A stretch of DNA of 27,538 bases from Planctomycetota bacterium (GTDB lineage: Bacteria; Planctomycetota; Planctomycetia; Pirellulales; Pirellulaceae), in contig JAPLNJ010000293.1 of assembly GCA_026692885.1 (NCBI GenBank), forward strand, positions 1 through 27,538. Direction: 5' to 3'. The notes under the pieces are model-generated. The model searched no databases. It was not told the DNA's origin and saw only the letters and a program-made list of their open reading frames with translations. Positions 18,031 to 24,005 of this stretch are shown piece by piece; the stretch's first letter is position 1; every line of letters starts with the position of its first letter. A program made the translations under genes and the position numbers.

Positions 18031-18161
18031 TTTGCCCCAAGTTCTGGCCTTGCACCTGTTGTCTTCCCAGGCCCGGTGGTCTCAGGCTTCCGTGGGGGAG
18101 GCTAACCGGGATAGGTCCCATTCTGTTCGGCCGGGTCCTTGCTATTGGGGGCGCCGCCGGA

Positions 18162-18359
18162 GATCTTGAGTTGCTGACGGGCCTCGCCCGCTGTCCCCTC
18201 ACCGCAGAACAGTTCGTCAAACTTAGCCAGACTTTCGCCCAGCCTTTCCGCACCGACCGTCTGCTTCGTCGCCGCATGAGCAGGCTCCAGCAGAGCGGCC
18301 TGGTGCGACGAGCGACGTACACGGCGCTCGCAGGCCGCGGGGGTACGCCCAATTACTAA
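18162..18359 (+). pseudogene. replication-relaxation-type protein fragment, copy A
   Basis: The frame encodes an N-terminal winged-helix-like segment: ELLTGLARCPLTAEQFVKL, LLRRRMSRLQQSGLVRR and ALAGRGGTPNY, ending in TAA. It resembles the start of replication-relaxation family proteins, which are found on planctomycete mobile DNA. The other copy reads TAC (Tyr) where this one has TAA, a single C-to-A change at 18359. Homology ends within a few codons. It is a dead fragment. Confidence 0.6.
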
Positions 18360-18384
18360 CTGCTGACCCATCTGTGGGGGGAAA

Positions 18385-18425
18385 TGGGGACGGGGGCAAA
18401 TGGGGACATTCTACTTTTCTGACGG
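18385..18425. repeat. AAATGGGGACATTCTAC-type intergenic motif
   Basis: A short direct repeat of AAATGGGGAC (18386 and 18400 regions) ends in ATTCTACTTTTCTGACGGGG. Sequences of the form AAATGGGGACATTCTAC are widespread flanks of transposase-associated repeats in many bacteria. No transposase is seen here. This is a weak call from memory. Confidence 0.3.
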
Positions 18426-18508
18426 GGTGGCGGGGGCAGGTCAAATTTCGAGCGGAGGCTGCCTTCAAATGCTACGGCCGAGCCGGTGGCCAGGGGCGCG
18501 GAGGAGGG

Positions 18509-18609
18509 GCAAGGGAATGTAGGGCAAGGGAATCGGAGAACCGGTGCCGGCTGCGTTCCACCGTTCCTGATCCCCTGGTCCCCCATTCCCCTGCCCACCA
18601 TTCCCTTGC
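18509..18609. repeat. GCAAGGGAAT-ended 101-bp repeat, copy 1
   Basis: The left end is GCAAGGGAATG followed by a second GGGCAAGGGAATC, and the right end is their inverted counterpart (CATTCCCCTGCC then CATTCCCTTGC). A leader (GGCAGGTCAAATTTCGAGCG, from about 18435) belongs to the same unit in other copies. The core reads GAACCGGTGCCGGCTGCG. It is non-coding and MITE-like. Confidence 0.85.
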
Positions 18610-18655
18610 CCGGGCCTGCTGCGGACGAGTTGGCGGCCCAGGTCGGGGAGGAGTG

Positions 18656-18756
18656 GCAAGGGAATGTAGGGCAAGGGAATCGGAGAACCGGTGCCGGCTG
18701 CGTTCCACCGTTCCTGATCCCCTACTCCCCCATTCCCCTGCCCACCATTCCCTTGC
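18656..18756. repeat. GCAAGGGAAT-ended 101-bp repeat, copy 2
   Basis: This copy has the same length and ends as copy 1 and differs in only about two bases (CTAC for CTGG in the right half). It directly follows copy 1 in tandem, separated by the leader stretch GCGGACGAGTTGGCGGCCCA. Confidence 0.85.
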
Positions 18757-18914
18757 GTCAAGAAACTGCGATCCTTTGACGGGTGTGGCCCACCTGGACG
18801 AGGTCTGTGTGCACGTCAGTAGCATCGGATGCCGCCCTCTGTCCAGACGCCGCCTGGTACGGTAGGATCCAACGAGAAGTCGGGATGTTCGTGCCGCGTC
18901 CCGAAGGCGATCCC

Positions 18915-18919
18915 GGAGG
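18915..18919 (+). promoter_or_regulatory. ribosome-binding site GGAGG of the PIN gene
   Basis: GGAGG lies 5-7 bases before two overlapping GTG codons (18925 and 18927). It marks where the PIN gene should start, although neither GTG now reads into the PIN frame: GTG 18925 is followed at once by TGA, and GTG 18927 is in another frame. Confidence 0.5.
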
Positions 18920-18930
18920 CGAACGTGTGA

Positions 18931-19359
18931 GTCTACCTCGACAACTGCTGCTTCAACCGTCCCTTCGACGACCAGCGACAAACGCGAGTCCGTCTCGAAG
19001 CAGAGGCCAAGCTGTGTGTTCAGGCGGAGGTACTGGCCGGTCGACTGGAATTGGCGTGGTCCTATATCCTTGATTTCGAGAATCAGGCGAATCCCTTCGA
19101 TGAACGTCGGCAGACGATTGCCGCCTGGCGGGAACACGCCCAGATCGACCTGGAGGCGACGGACGAAATCATCGCGAAGGCCGGCAACCTGGCGACCCTC
19201 GGGCTGAAGCCGAAAGATGCGTTGCACATTGCGTGTGCGATTGCGGCGCAATGCGACTACTTCCTGACCACCGATGACCAGGTCTTGCAACGTGCCTCCA
19301 ACATCCCGGAAATCGCGGTCCTGGATCCGCCTTCTCTCGTGAGGAAACTTAACCTATGA
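18931..19359 (+). CDS. PIN-domain toxin with damaged start
   Basis: The frame open from 18931 encodes 142 residues of a PIN-domain ribonuclease: VYLDNCCFNRPFDD (Asp at residue 4), ELAWSYILDFENQANPF (Glu 50), KPKDALHIACA (Asp 96) and YFLTTDD (Asp 115/116). All four acidic positions for the metal site are present. The codon just before is TGA (18928-18930) and the nearby GTG 18927 is out of frame. Inserting two bases after GTG-AGT would restore a start, so a 2-base deletion is likely. The next usable start is TTG 19051, which would remove the first 40 residues and Asp 4. The gene overlaps the downstream small gene by ATGA. Confidence 0.72.
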   Translation, partial: VYLDNCCFNRPFDDQRQTRVRLEAEAKLCVQAEVLAGRLELAWSYILDFENQANPFDERRQTIAAWREHAQIDLEATDEIIAKAGNLATLGLKPKDALHIACAIAAQCDYFLTTDDQVLQRASNIPEIAVLDPPSLVRKLNL

Positions 19360-19568
19360 GAACCGATACCGAGCTACGAACCGAAGGGCTGCAAGCCCTC
19401 TGTGACGCCCTGGGGACAGTGGAGGCGGAGCGTTTTGTCAGCCTGATTCTGCGGGAGCCATTCGACTATACCCAATGGCAGCGGACCCTTTGGCCCCGGC
19501 GGACGGTGGCGGAGATCAGCCGAACAGCGATGGAGTCCCGCAAGACAGACTTGGCCCTGCGCTCCTGA
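19356..19568 (+). CDS. small partner protein of the PIN toxin (putative antitoxin)
   Basis: The product is 70 aa, soluble and mostly helical. Its start overlaps the PIN stop codon (ATGA), the classic sign of translational coupling. The pattern GLQALCDALGTVEAERFVSL, then EPFDYTQWQRTLW and VAEISRTAM, matches small proteins that sit beside PIN genes in planctomycetes and cyanobacteria; no named family is known to me. I infer an antitoxin. There is no DNA-binding motif I can name. Confidence 0.65.
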   Translation: MRTDTELRTEGLQALCDALGTVEAERFVSLILREPFDYTQWQRTLWPRRTVAEISRTAMESRKTDLALRS

Positions 19569-19668
19569 CGGTGTGGCTCCGGGGCAGCTCACCGGGACAG
19601 ATCCCATTTCGAGCGGCGGCTGACTTGCACGCTGCGGACGAGTCGTCGGCCAAGGTCGGGGAGCAGGG

Positions 19669-19713
19669 GCAAGGGAATGTAGGGCAAGGGAATCGGAGAA
19701 TTGGTGCCGGCCG
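19669..19713. repeat. GCAAGGGAAT repeat, truncated copy 3
   Basis: The left end and core (GCAAGGGAATG to GGTGCCGG) are present, preceded by the leader from about 19594. The right half is missing and the sequence switches to GGGTGGCACT, the same motif that follows other repeat copies (near 17990 and 20700). Confidence 0.75.
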
Positions 19714-19810
19714 GGTGGCACTTCCGGGGAAAGCCGAGGTCGGGCACACTGAGGTCGCTCGCGGTATGGCTCGCTCAACCGATGGATTCAATGCGTTCCG
19801 TGGATGATTC

Positions 19811-19816
19811 CAGGAG
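19811..19816 (+). promoter_or_regulatory. ribosome-binding site AGGAGG
   Basis: A consensus Shine-Dalgarno lies 9 bases before ATG 19826 and fixes the start of the coiled-coil antitoxin. Confidence 0.7.
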
Positions 19817-19825
19817 GTCACCAAC

Positions 19826-20068
19826 ATGGTTTCGACGGTAGCCCGGTTGGAAGTTCGTGTGAAGCAACTGGAGGAGGAAGTCCGTGACTTGAAAACGCGG
19901 TTGGAGCCGGTGCCGCAGGCTCCGTGGTATCGCCAAATCCTGGGAACTCTTGCTGATGACCCAGTCTTTGACGAAATCGCCCAGCTTGGCCAGGAACTGC
20001 GGGCGGCAGAACGTAAGTCGCCGCGGAAGAAGCTGACTGCCCGACAACGCCGAAAGGCAGGTCCCTGA
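19826..20068 (+). CDS. coiled-coil antitoxin of a PIN module (VapB-like role)
   Basis: The product is 80 aa. Residues 5-27 form a heptad-patterned coiled coil (VARLEVRVKQLEEEVRDLK), followed by a Pro-rich turn and WYRQILGTLADDPVFDEIAQ, then a very basic tail (SPRKKLTARQRRKAG). The architecture suggests dimerisation by the coiled coil and toxin binding by the middle segment, with the basic tail possibly touching DNA. The start has a perfect AGGAGG. Its stop directly abuts the ATG of the PIN gene at 20069. No VapB AbrB- or RHH-type domain is seen, so it is VapB only in role. Confidence 0.7.
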   Translation: MVSTVARLEVRVKQLEEEVRDLKTRLEPVPQAPWYRQILGTLADDPVFDEIAQLGQELRAAERKSPRKKLTARQRRKAGP

Positions 20069-20500
20069 ATGCCTGTCGTTCTCGACACCGACCATCTCAC
20101 CCTGCTTCAACGTCAGGGGCCCGAAGCCACGCACATCCTGACGCGACTCGATCGACTCGCCCCGGACGATATCGCGGCCACAATTGTCAGCTTCCACGAG
20201 CAGTTCCAAGGATGGCTGGCCTATCTCAACAAGGCCGGCAAGCCCGAGCAAATCGTGCGTGCCTACCGGGAACTCGATGCCCTGCGGCGATCCTTTCAAC
20301 GTATGAACGTCCTCGTATTTGACGAGGCGGCTCAAGGCATCTTCTCTTCGCTCCGTCCCCGCTGTCGTCGACTGGGGACCCTGGATCTCCGCATCGCAAG
20401 CATCGCGCTCTCGACCGGCTCCCTGTTGCTCAGCAGGAACCTTTGCCATTTCGAGCAGGTTCCGGGACTGACGGTCGAAGACTGGACGCGGCCGGTCTGA
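20069..20500 (+). CDS. vapC: PIN-domain ribonuclease toxin (VapC-like)
   Basis: The product is 143 aa. It starts MPVVLDTDHLTLLQ, with the first metal-binding Asp 6. Glu 44 follows in SFHEQFQGW and Asp 106 in LGTLDLRIAS. The closing motif, usually [ST]RNxxDF, here reads SRNLCHFEQVPGL, so the fourth acidic residue is replaced by His 127. Such enzymes cleave tRNA or rRNA when freed from the antitoxin. The gene follows the coiled-coil partner without a gap. Loss of the fourth Asp may weaken or tune activity. Fold confidence is high; activity is uncertain. Confidence 0.8.
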   Translation: MPVVLDTDHLTLLQRQGPEATHILTRLDRLAPDDIAATIVSFHEQFQGWLAYLNKAGKPEQIVRAYRELDALRRSFQRMNVLVFDEAAQGIFSSLRPRCRRLGTLDLRIASIALSTGSLLLSRNLCHFEQVPGLTVEDWTRPV

Positions 20501-20611
20501 GACGACGTGCGGAAGGGGAAAGGGAGCCAGCTAAACAGGGCAGGTCAAATTCCGCCCGGATGCTGACTTGCATGCTGGGGACGAGTCGGCGGCCCAGGTC
20601 GAGGAGGAGGG

Positions 20612-20699
20612 GCAAGGGAATGTAGGGCAAGGGAATCAGAGAACCGGTGCCGGCTGCGTTCCACCGTTCCTGATCTCCTACTCCCCCATTCCCCTGCCC
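20612..20699. repeat. GCAAGGGAAT repeat, copy 4
   Basis: This copy is nearly identical to copies 1 and 2, with the leader from about 20538. It lacks the last 13 or so bases of the right end and continues directly into GGGTGGCACTGACGAGG, as in the other junctions. Confidence 0.8.
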
Positions 20700-20718
20700 G
20701 GGTGGCACTGACGAGGGT

Positions 20719-20792
20719 GTGCCATTGGCTCTGCCAGTGGCACCCAACTCTGCACTGGCAGAGTCAGCCGTGTGCCACTGGCTCTGCCAGTG
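20719..20792. repeat. cluster of CACTGGC-type hairpins
   Basis: Three related palindromes lie in 74 bases: 20719-20743 (GTGCCAttGGC...GCCAGTGGCAC with a mismatch), 20752-20767 (inverted orientation, CACTGGCAGAGTCAG) and 20776-20792 (CACTGGCTCTGCCAGTG). The last is also the left border of the 362-bp repeat. Confidence 0.7.
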
Positions 20793-21129
20793 TTTGCCCC
20801 AAGGTCTGGCATTGCACCTGTTGTCCTCCCAGGCCCGGTGGTCTCAGGCTTCCGTGGGGGCAGCTAACCGGGATAGGTCCCATTCTGTTCGGACGGGTCC
20901 TTGCTATTGGGGGCGCCGCCGGGAATCTTGAATTGCTGACTGGCCTCGCCCGGTGTCTCCTCACCACTGGACAGTTCGTCAAACTTAGCCAGACTTTCGC
21001 CCAGCCTTTCCGCACCGACCGTCTGCTGCGTCGCCGTATGAGCAGGCTCCAGGAGAGCGGCCTGGTGCGACGAGCGACGTACACGGCGCTCGCAGGCCGC
21101 GGGGGCACCCCCAATTACTACCTGCTGAC
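20768..21129 (+). repeat. 362-bp direct repeat, copy B
   Basis: This is the partner of 18006-18367, without gaps. In this copy the reading frame continues past the repeat border, so B is the longer version of the two. Confidence 0.88.
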
Positions 21130-21271
21130 GCCGCTCGGCCATCGGATGCTGCACGGCCCGGATGCGTTCCAGACCGCGAAGCGGTTCGGACGTCCTCTGG
21201 CACCGGCGAGTCACTTTCACTCGCATGCCCTGGCCGAAGTGATCGCGCACCTGGTTGTGGCGGCACACCGA
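20924..21271 (+). pseudogene. replication-relaxation-type protein fragment, copy B
   Basis: The frame encodes NLELLTGLARCLLTTGQFVK, then RRRMSRLQESGLVRRATY, GGTPNYYLLTPLGHRMLHG and SHFHSHALAEVIAHLVVAAH: a winged-helix DNA-binding start and the first part of the following domain. It resembles replication-relaxation family proteins. After AAHR (about 21271) the frame stays open to 21718 but the sequence loses resemblance and runs into a repeat copy, so the C-terminal part is missing. The upstream open frame (20702-20920) is repeat sequence. It is probably non-functional. Confidence 0.6.
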
Positions 21272-21929
21272 TGTAACCCGCTTGCCTCGCGAGACACGCG
21301 TTCCTGGGACTTTGATTTGGGTGATGCGTTGTGCAGCTGGCAGACCAGGATGCCGCCCTTGTCGGCAGCGGGTGGCCGGGTGACCCCGCGATTCATCTTC
21401 GGCGCTTCGGTGTGTCGAACCGACGCGCGTGCACAAAACGACTGGAGGCAGAATCTGGTGAGTTGTCGTCAAAATGATGTCGCCACGAGTCGGCTCCTGC
21501 GGACCGAGAGTACTCAGGTGGATGTGACCGACGCCGGCAAGTCGATCCACGATCGTTCTGGGGCTTCACGACGCTTACCAAGATACACATTTCTTGGGCA
21601 AGGGAATGTTGGGCAGAGGAATCGGGAAGGGAGGGCAGACGCGGCAATAGCCAACCCGCATTCGTTCTCTTATTCCCCTGCCCCACATTCCTTTGCCCTT
21701 CCCAGCTTGTGCTTGTGATCAAAGCGAATGTTCCTGCCTCGACAGGCGGTCGTTGAATCCCCACGCCGTCAGCGCTGCCGGTTGGTGAATCCCGCTCTCT
21801 CCCCGCGTCGGTCCGACACACCGACGTAGTTTGGCTCGGTGGCGTTGCTCACGTCGGCGGCACACACCCAAGCCGATTCTCTCGAGGCTCTTGCGCGCTC
21901 AGGTCTGACAGACCTCCGCGCGCAGCGGG
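21272..21929. other. unassigned stretch with a diverged repeat
   Basis: No recognisable gene. The frame open from the replication-relaxation fragment runs to 21718, but its codons resemble no family and pass through the repeat at 21598-21696. The remaining 21720-21929 is unassigned and leads into the ATPase remnant. Confidence 0.4.
21598..21696. repeat. GCAAGGGAAT repeat, diverged copy 5
   Basis: The ends are conserved (GCAAGGGAATGTTGGGCA on the left; TTCCCCTGCCCCACATTCC on the right), but the core differs strongly from copies 1-4. This suggests that the ends are the constrained part and that the family is old. Confidence 0.7.
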
Positions 21930-22196
21930 ATGTCGTGCAGCCTCCTGGTCTTCCAAGTCGGGGGGCAGGACGCACCGACGCTGGCCGAGCAACTCGGCAG
22001 TCCGGCCGAGGCGAGCGACCTGTTGATGCTGCCCAAGTACCAGGCCTACGCCCGGATCCTGATCGACGGTCAGCCCAGCCGCCCCTTCTCGATGCGGACG
22101 CTGGCTCCGCCCAGAAGCAGCTCGACCCCCGCCGTGCCGAGATTATTCGCCGCGTTTCCCGCTTTCCGCGAGTATTTCGTCCCTTGGATGCATTAG
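21930..22196 (+). pseudogene. C-terminal remnant of a conjugation-type ATPase (TraG/TraD or HerA-like)
   Basis: The frame encodes LLVFQVGGQDAPTLAEQLGS, LLMLPKYQAYARILIDGQPS and RPFSMRTLAPP, the typical C-terminal end of type IV secretion/conjugation DNA-translocating ATPases. Just after TLAPP the true continuation (QKQLDPRRAEIIRRVSR) lies in another frame, so a frameshift occurs near 22110-22125. The Walker-containing N-terminal part is absent. The palindromic repeat starts exactly at the end of the remnant (22197). With the replication-relaxation fragments nearby, it suggests a former integrative or conjugative element. Confidence 0.6.
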
Positions 22197-22305
22197 GCGA
22201 GCGGCAGGAAATAGCTTACCCTTAGGTCGGCCTTTCCAGGCCGATCGGGACGGTCTTGGAAGACCATCCTGCATTGCGTTGGGTAAGTTATTTCCTGCCG
22301 CTCGC
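22197..22305. repeat. palindromic repeat element, copy 2 (core inverted)
   Basis: The ends are GCGAGCGGCAGGAAATA inverted repeats as at 142-252. The left arm again has AGCTTACCC and the right arm AACTTACCC, so the arms are oriented as in copy 1. The core (hairpins CGGCCTTTCCAGGCCG, then GGTCTTGGAAGACC) is the reverse complement of copy 1's core. Confidence 0.85.
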
Positions 22306-22367
22306 ATTAGGACGAATTTTGGACGCTTACGGCGGAACAACGACGTGCAGGCGGCCGCCCAACCGGC

Positions 22368-24005
22368 TCACGTGCCAAGCACGATGTCGATCAGGAAAGT
22401 TGCTTGACCGGCTGCGCCGTTCGCCAGGACGACGAGCACGCCGATTTGGAATCGTCCGGTGGCGGAGGGTGTCCACAAGAAGCGGCCGGTGCTGGCGTCG
22501 ATCGTCGGGAGGGCTTGGCCGTCCGGAATCCCGCTGGATTCCAAGTCCAGCTGGAATGTGCAGTCCGCAGCCTGCGCAGGGTTGACCCCGACCACGAAGT
22601 CAAGGGTCTGGCCCACGGTCCGTTGGGCCACCTGCTGTGGATCCGTAAATTCCGTGGGCAGCACCAGCGCCAGCGGAGTCGTGACGTCGATCGTCACCGT
22701 ACCCGAATTCGACTCGCTAAGACCGTCGTAGGCACAATAGCGGAACGTATCGGAACCGCTAGAGCTGGCGTTCGGCGTGTACGTGAACGAGCCGTCGGTA
22801 TTCAGCGTTAAGGAACCGTCGTGGGCCGTCATCGCCGTCCGGGTAATCTGCCCGCTCGCGGTATCGGTCCCAGCCAACGTAATGACCACGCCGGGCACTC
22901 CCCACTCGCTGTTATCACGAATGCCGTCCCAACTCACGTCAATGAAAACAAAGCCCCCCAGGCTACAGGTGGCCGATGGACTGTTCACTCCCACCACCGA
23001 CAATTTGACCTGGGCCACGTTGCTGGCATCCGTCCCGTCCGAGGCTTGGTAGGTGAAGCTGTCGGTGCCCGAGAAGTTGGCGGTCGGCGTGTAGGTAAAG
23101 GTCCCGTCGGCATTGAACGTCAGGGTCCCGTGGGCAGGCGATGCCACGAGTGTCGCTGCCAAGACAGCTGAAGTTCCCCCGCCGTCGTTGACTAAAACAC
23201 CCGTCGTGGCATCCGTCGTCAGCGCGGAATTTACATCGAGGGAGTACGTGTCGGGATACGCCGGAAGCACGCCGAGCACCGTCAGATTCGCGGTTTGAGA
23301 ACGGATATTCCCGGCGGCATCCGTGAGCTCGATCGTAAACGCATGGAGCCCCGTCTGTTCCGCGTTGGGTGTCCAGTTGATGACGCCGCTGGACGCCTCG
23401 ATGGTCATGCCTGCCGGGGCATCGAGCAGGACGTAGCTCATGCCGGCTTGGCCTTCGTCGGCACTGTTCGCGTCAAACGCGTAAGCCTGCAGGACCTGTG
23501 CGAAGTCGGGCGCCGTATTGGTGAACGCGGCGGGCGGCGTGGCGTCGATCGTCACGGCCCAGGCGGCGGAGGCTGCGCTGGTGCCGCTGCTGAGCGTCTG
23601 CGTGGCCGTGATGCCGTGCGTCCCGTCGCTGATCGCAGTGACGCCATCGGTGGTGATCAGGGCGGCTCCACTGGCGGCCGTCCCTGCACCGATCAGGACC
23701 CCGTCACTGTAGACGCGGACCGTGGCTCCGTCCGTCACCCCGCTGACCTGAAACTGCAGTATGACTGAAGCCGAAGCGTTGTTCCGGTTGGTCAGGTTGT
23801 CATCGCTGGCGTTCCCACTGTCCGCGGTGGCGAGCAGGTCCACGCCGCTGGGTGCCGCCAGCGGCGTCTCACCAAAGTCCTTGCCGCTGACGGTGAGTCC
23901 GATCTGCACGGTCACGGCATAGCTGTCTGGCGAGACCGGCAGGGTCGTCGCCGTGCCGGACGAAAGCTCCGCGCGGAGGGTGTACGTGCCCGGGGACAGT
24001 TGCAG
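22368..24005 (-). CDS. C-terminal half of a split ELWxxDGT surface protein
   Basis: About 545 codons continue the 25395 gene in another frame. The segment starts at LSPGTYTLRAEL, the end of an SdrD-B-like (CNA-B-type) domain closing with VSGKDFGE. It continues with an Ig-like domain (YSDGVLIGAGTAASGA), a cadherin/He_PIG-like domain (GMTIEASSGVINWTPNAEQ), a VCBS-type domain (GTLTFNADGTFTYTPTANFS), the start of a second SdrD-B domain (GFVFIDVSWDGIRDNSEWG) cut directly into another VCBS-type end (LTLNTDGSFTYTPNA), and a last putative-Ig domain ending FLIDIVLGT. No natural start codon with a ribosome site is seen near 24005; the frame stays open to 24263 but overlaps the upstream gene. It is probably not made as a separate protein. 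Confidence 0.7.
   Translation of the reverse strand: MQLSPGTYTLRAELSSGTATTLPVSPDSYAVTVQIGLTVSGKDFGETPLAAPSGVDLLATADSGNASDDNLTNRNNASASVILQFQVSGVTDGATVRVYSDGVLIGAGTAASGAALITTDGVTAISDGTHGITATQTLSSGTSAASAAWAVTIDATPPAAFTNTAPDFAQVLQAYAFDANSADEGQAGMSYVLLDAPAGMTIEASSGVINWTPNAEQTGLHAFTIELTDAAGNIRSQTANLTVLGVLPAYPDTYSLDVNSALTTDATTGVLVNDGGGTSAVLAATLVASPAHGTLTFNADGTFTYTPTANFSGTDSFTYQASDGTDASNVAQVKLSVVGVNSPSATCSLGGFVFIDVSWDGIRDNSEWGVPGVVITLAGTDTASGQITRTAMTAHDGSLTLNTDGSFTYTPNASSSGSDTFRYCAYDGLSESNSGTVTIDVTTPLALVLPTEFTDPQQVAQRTVGQTLDFVVGVNPAQAADCTFQLDLESSGIPDGQALPTIDASTGRFLWTPSATGRFQIGVLVVLANGAAGQATFLIDIVLGT

Larger units (their letters stand above)
18006..18367 (+). repeat. 362-bp direct repeat, copy A (carries a gene fragment)
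   Basis: This copy matches 20768-21129 without gaps (offset 2762 bp), about 94% identical by my count. It starts with the hairpin CACTGGCTCTGCCAGTG (18014-18030) and contains the replication-relaxation-like fragment. Identity stops 8 bases after the nonsense codon at 18357-18359. Confidence 0.88.

Noticed and set aside
18472..19290. Minus-strand open frame (272 codons) across the repeats and the PIN gene
   Set aside because: It runs through two GCAAGGGAAT repeats and antisense to the PIN domain; its length comes from repeat composition.
18509..20699. Possible CRISPR array because of repeated similar blocks
   Set aside because: The repeats are 101 bp, irregularly spaced, with inverted ends and no short unique spacers; no cas gene is present.
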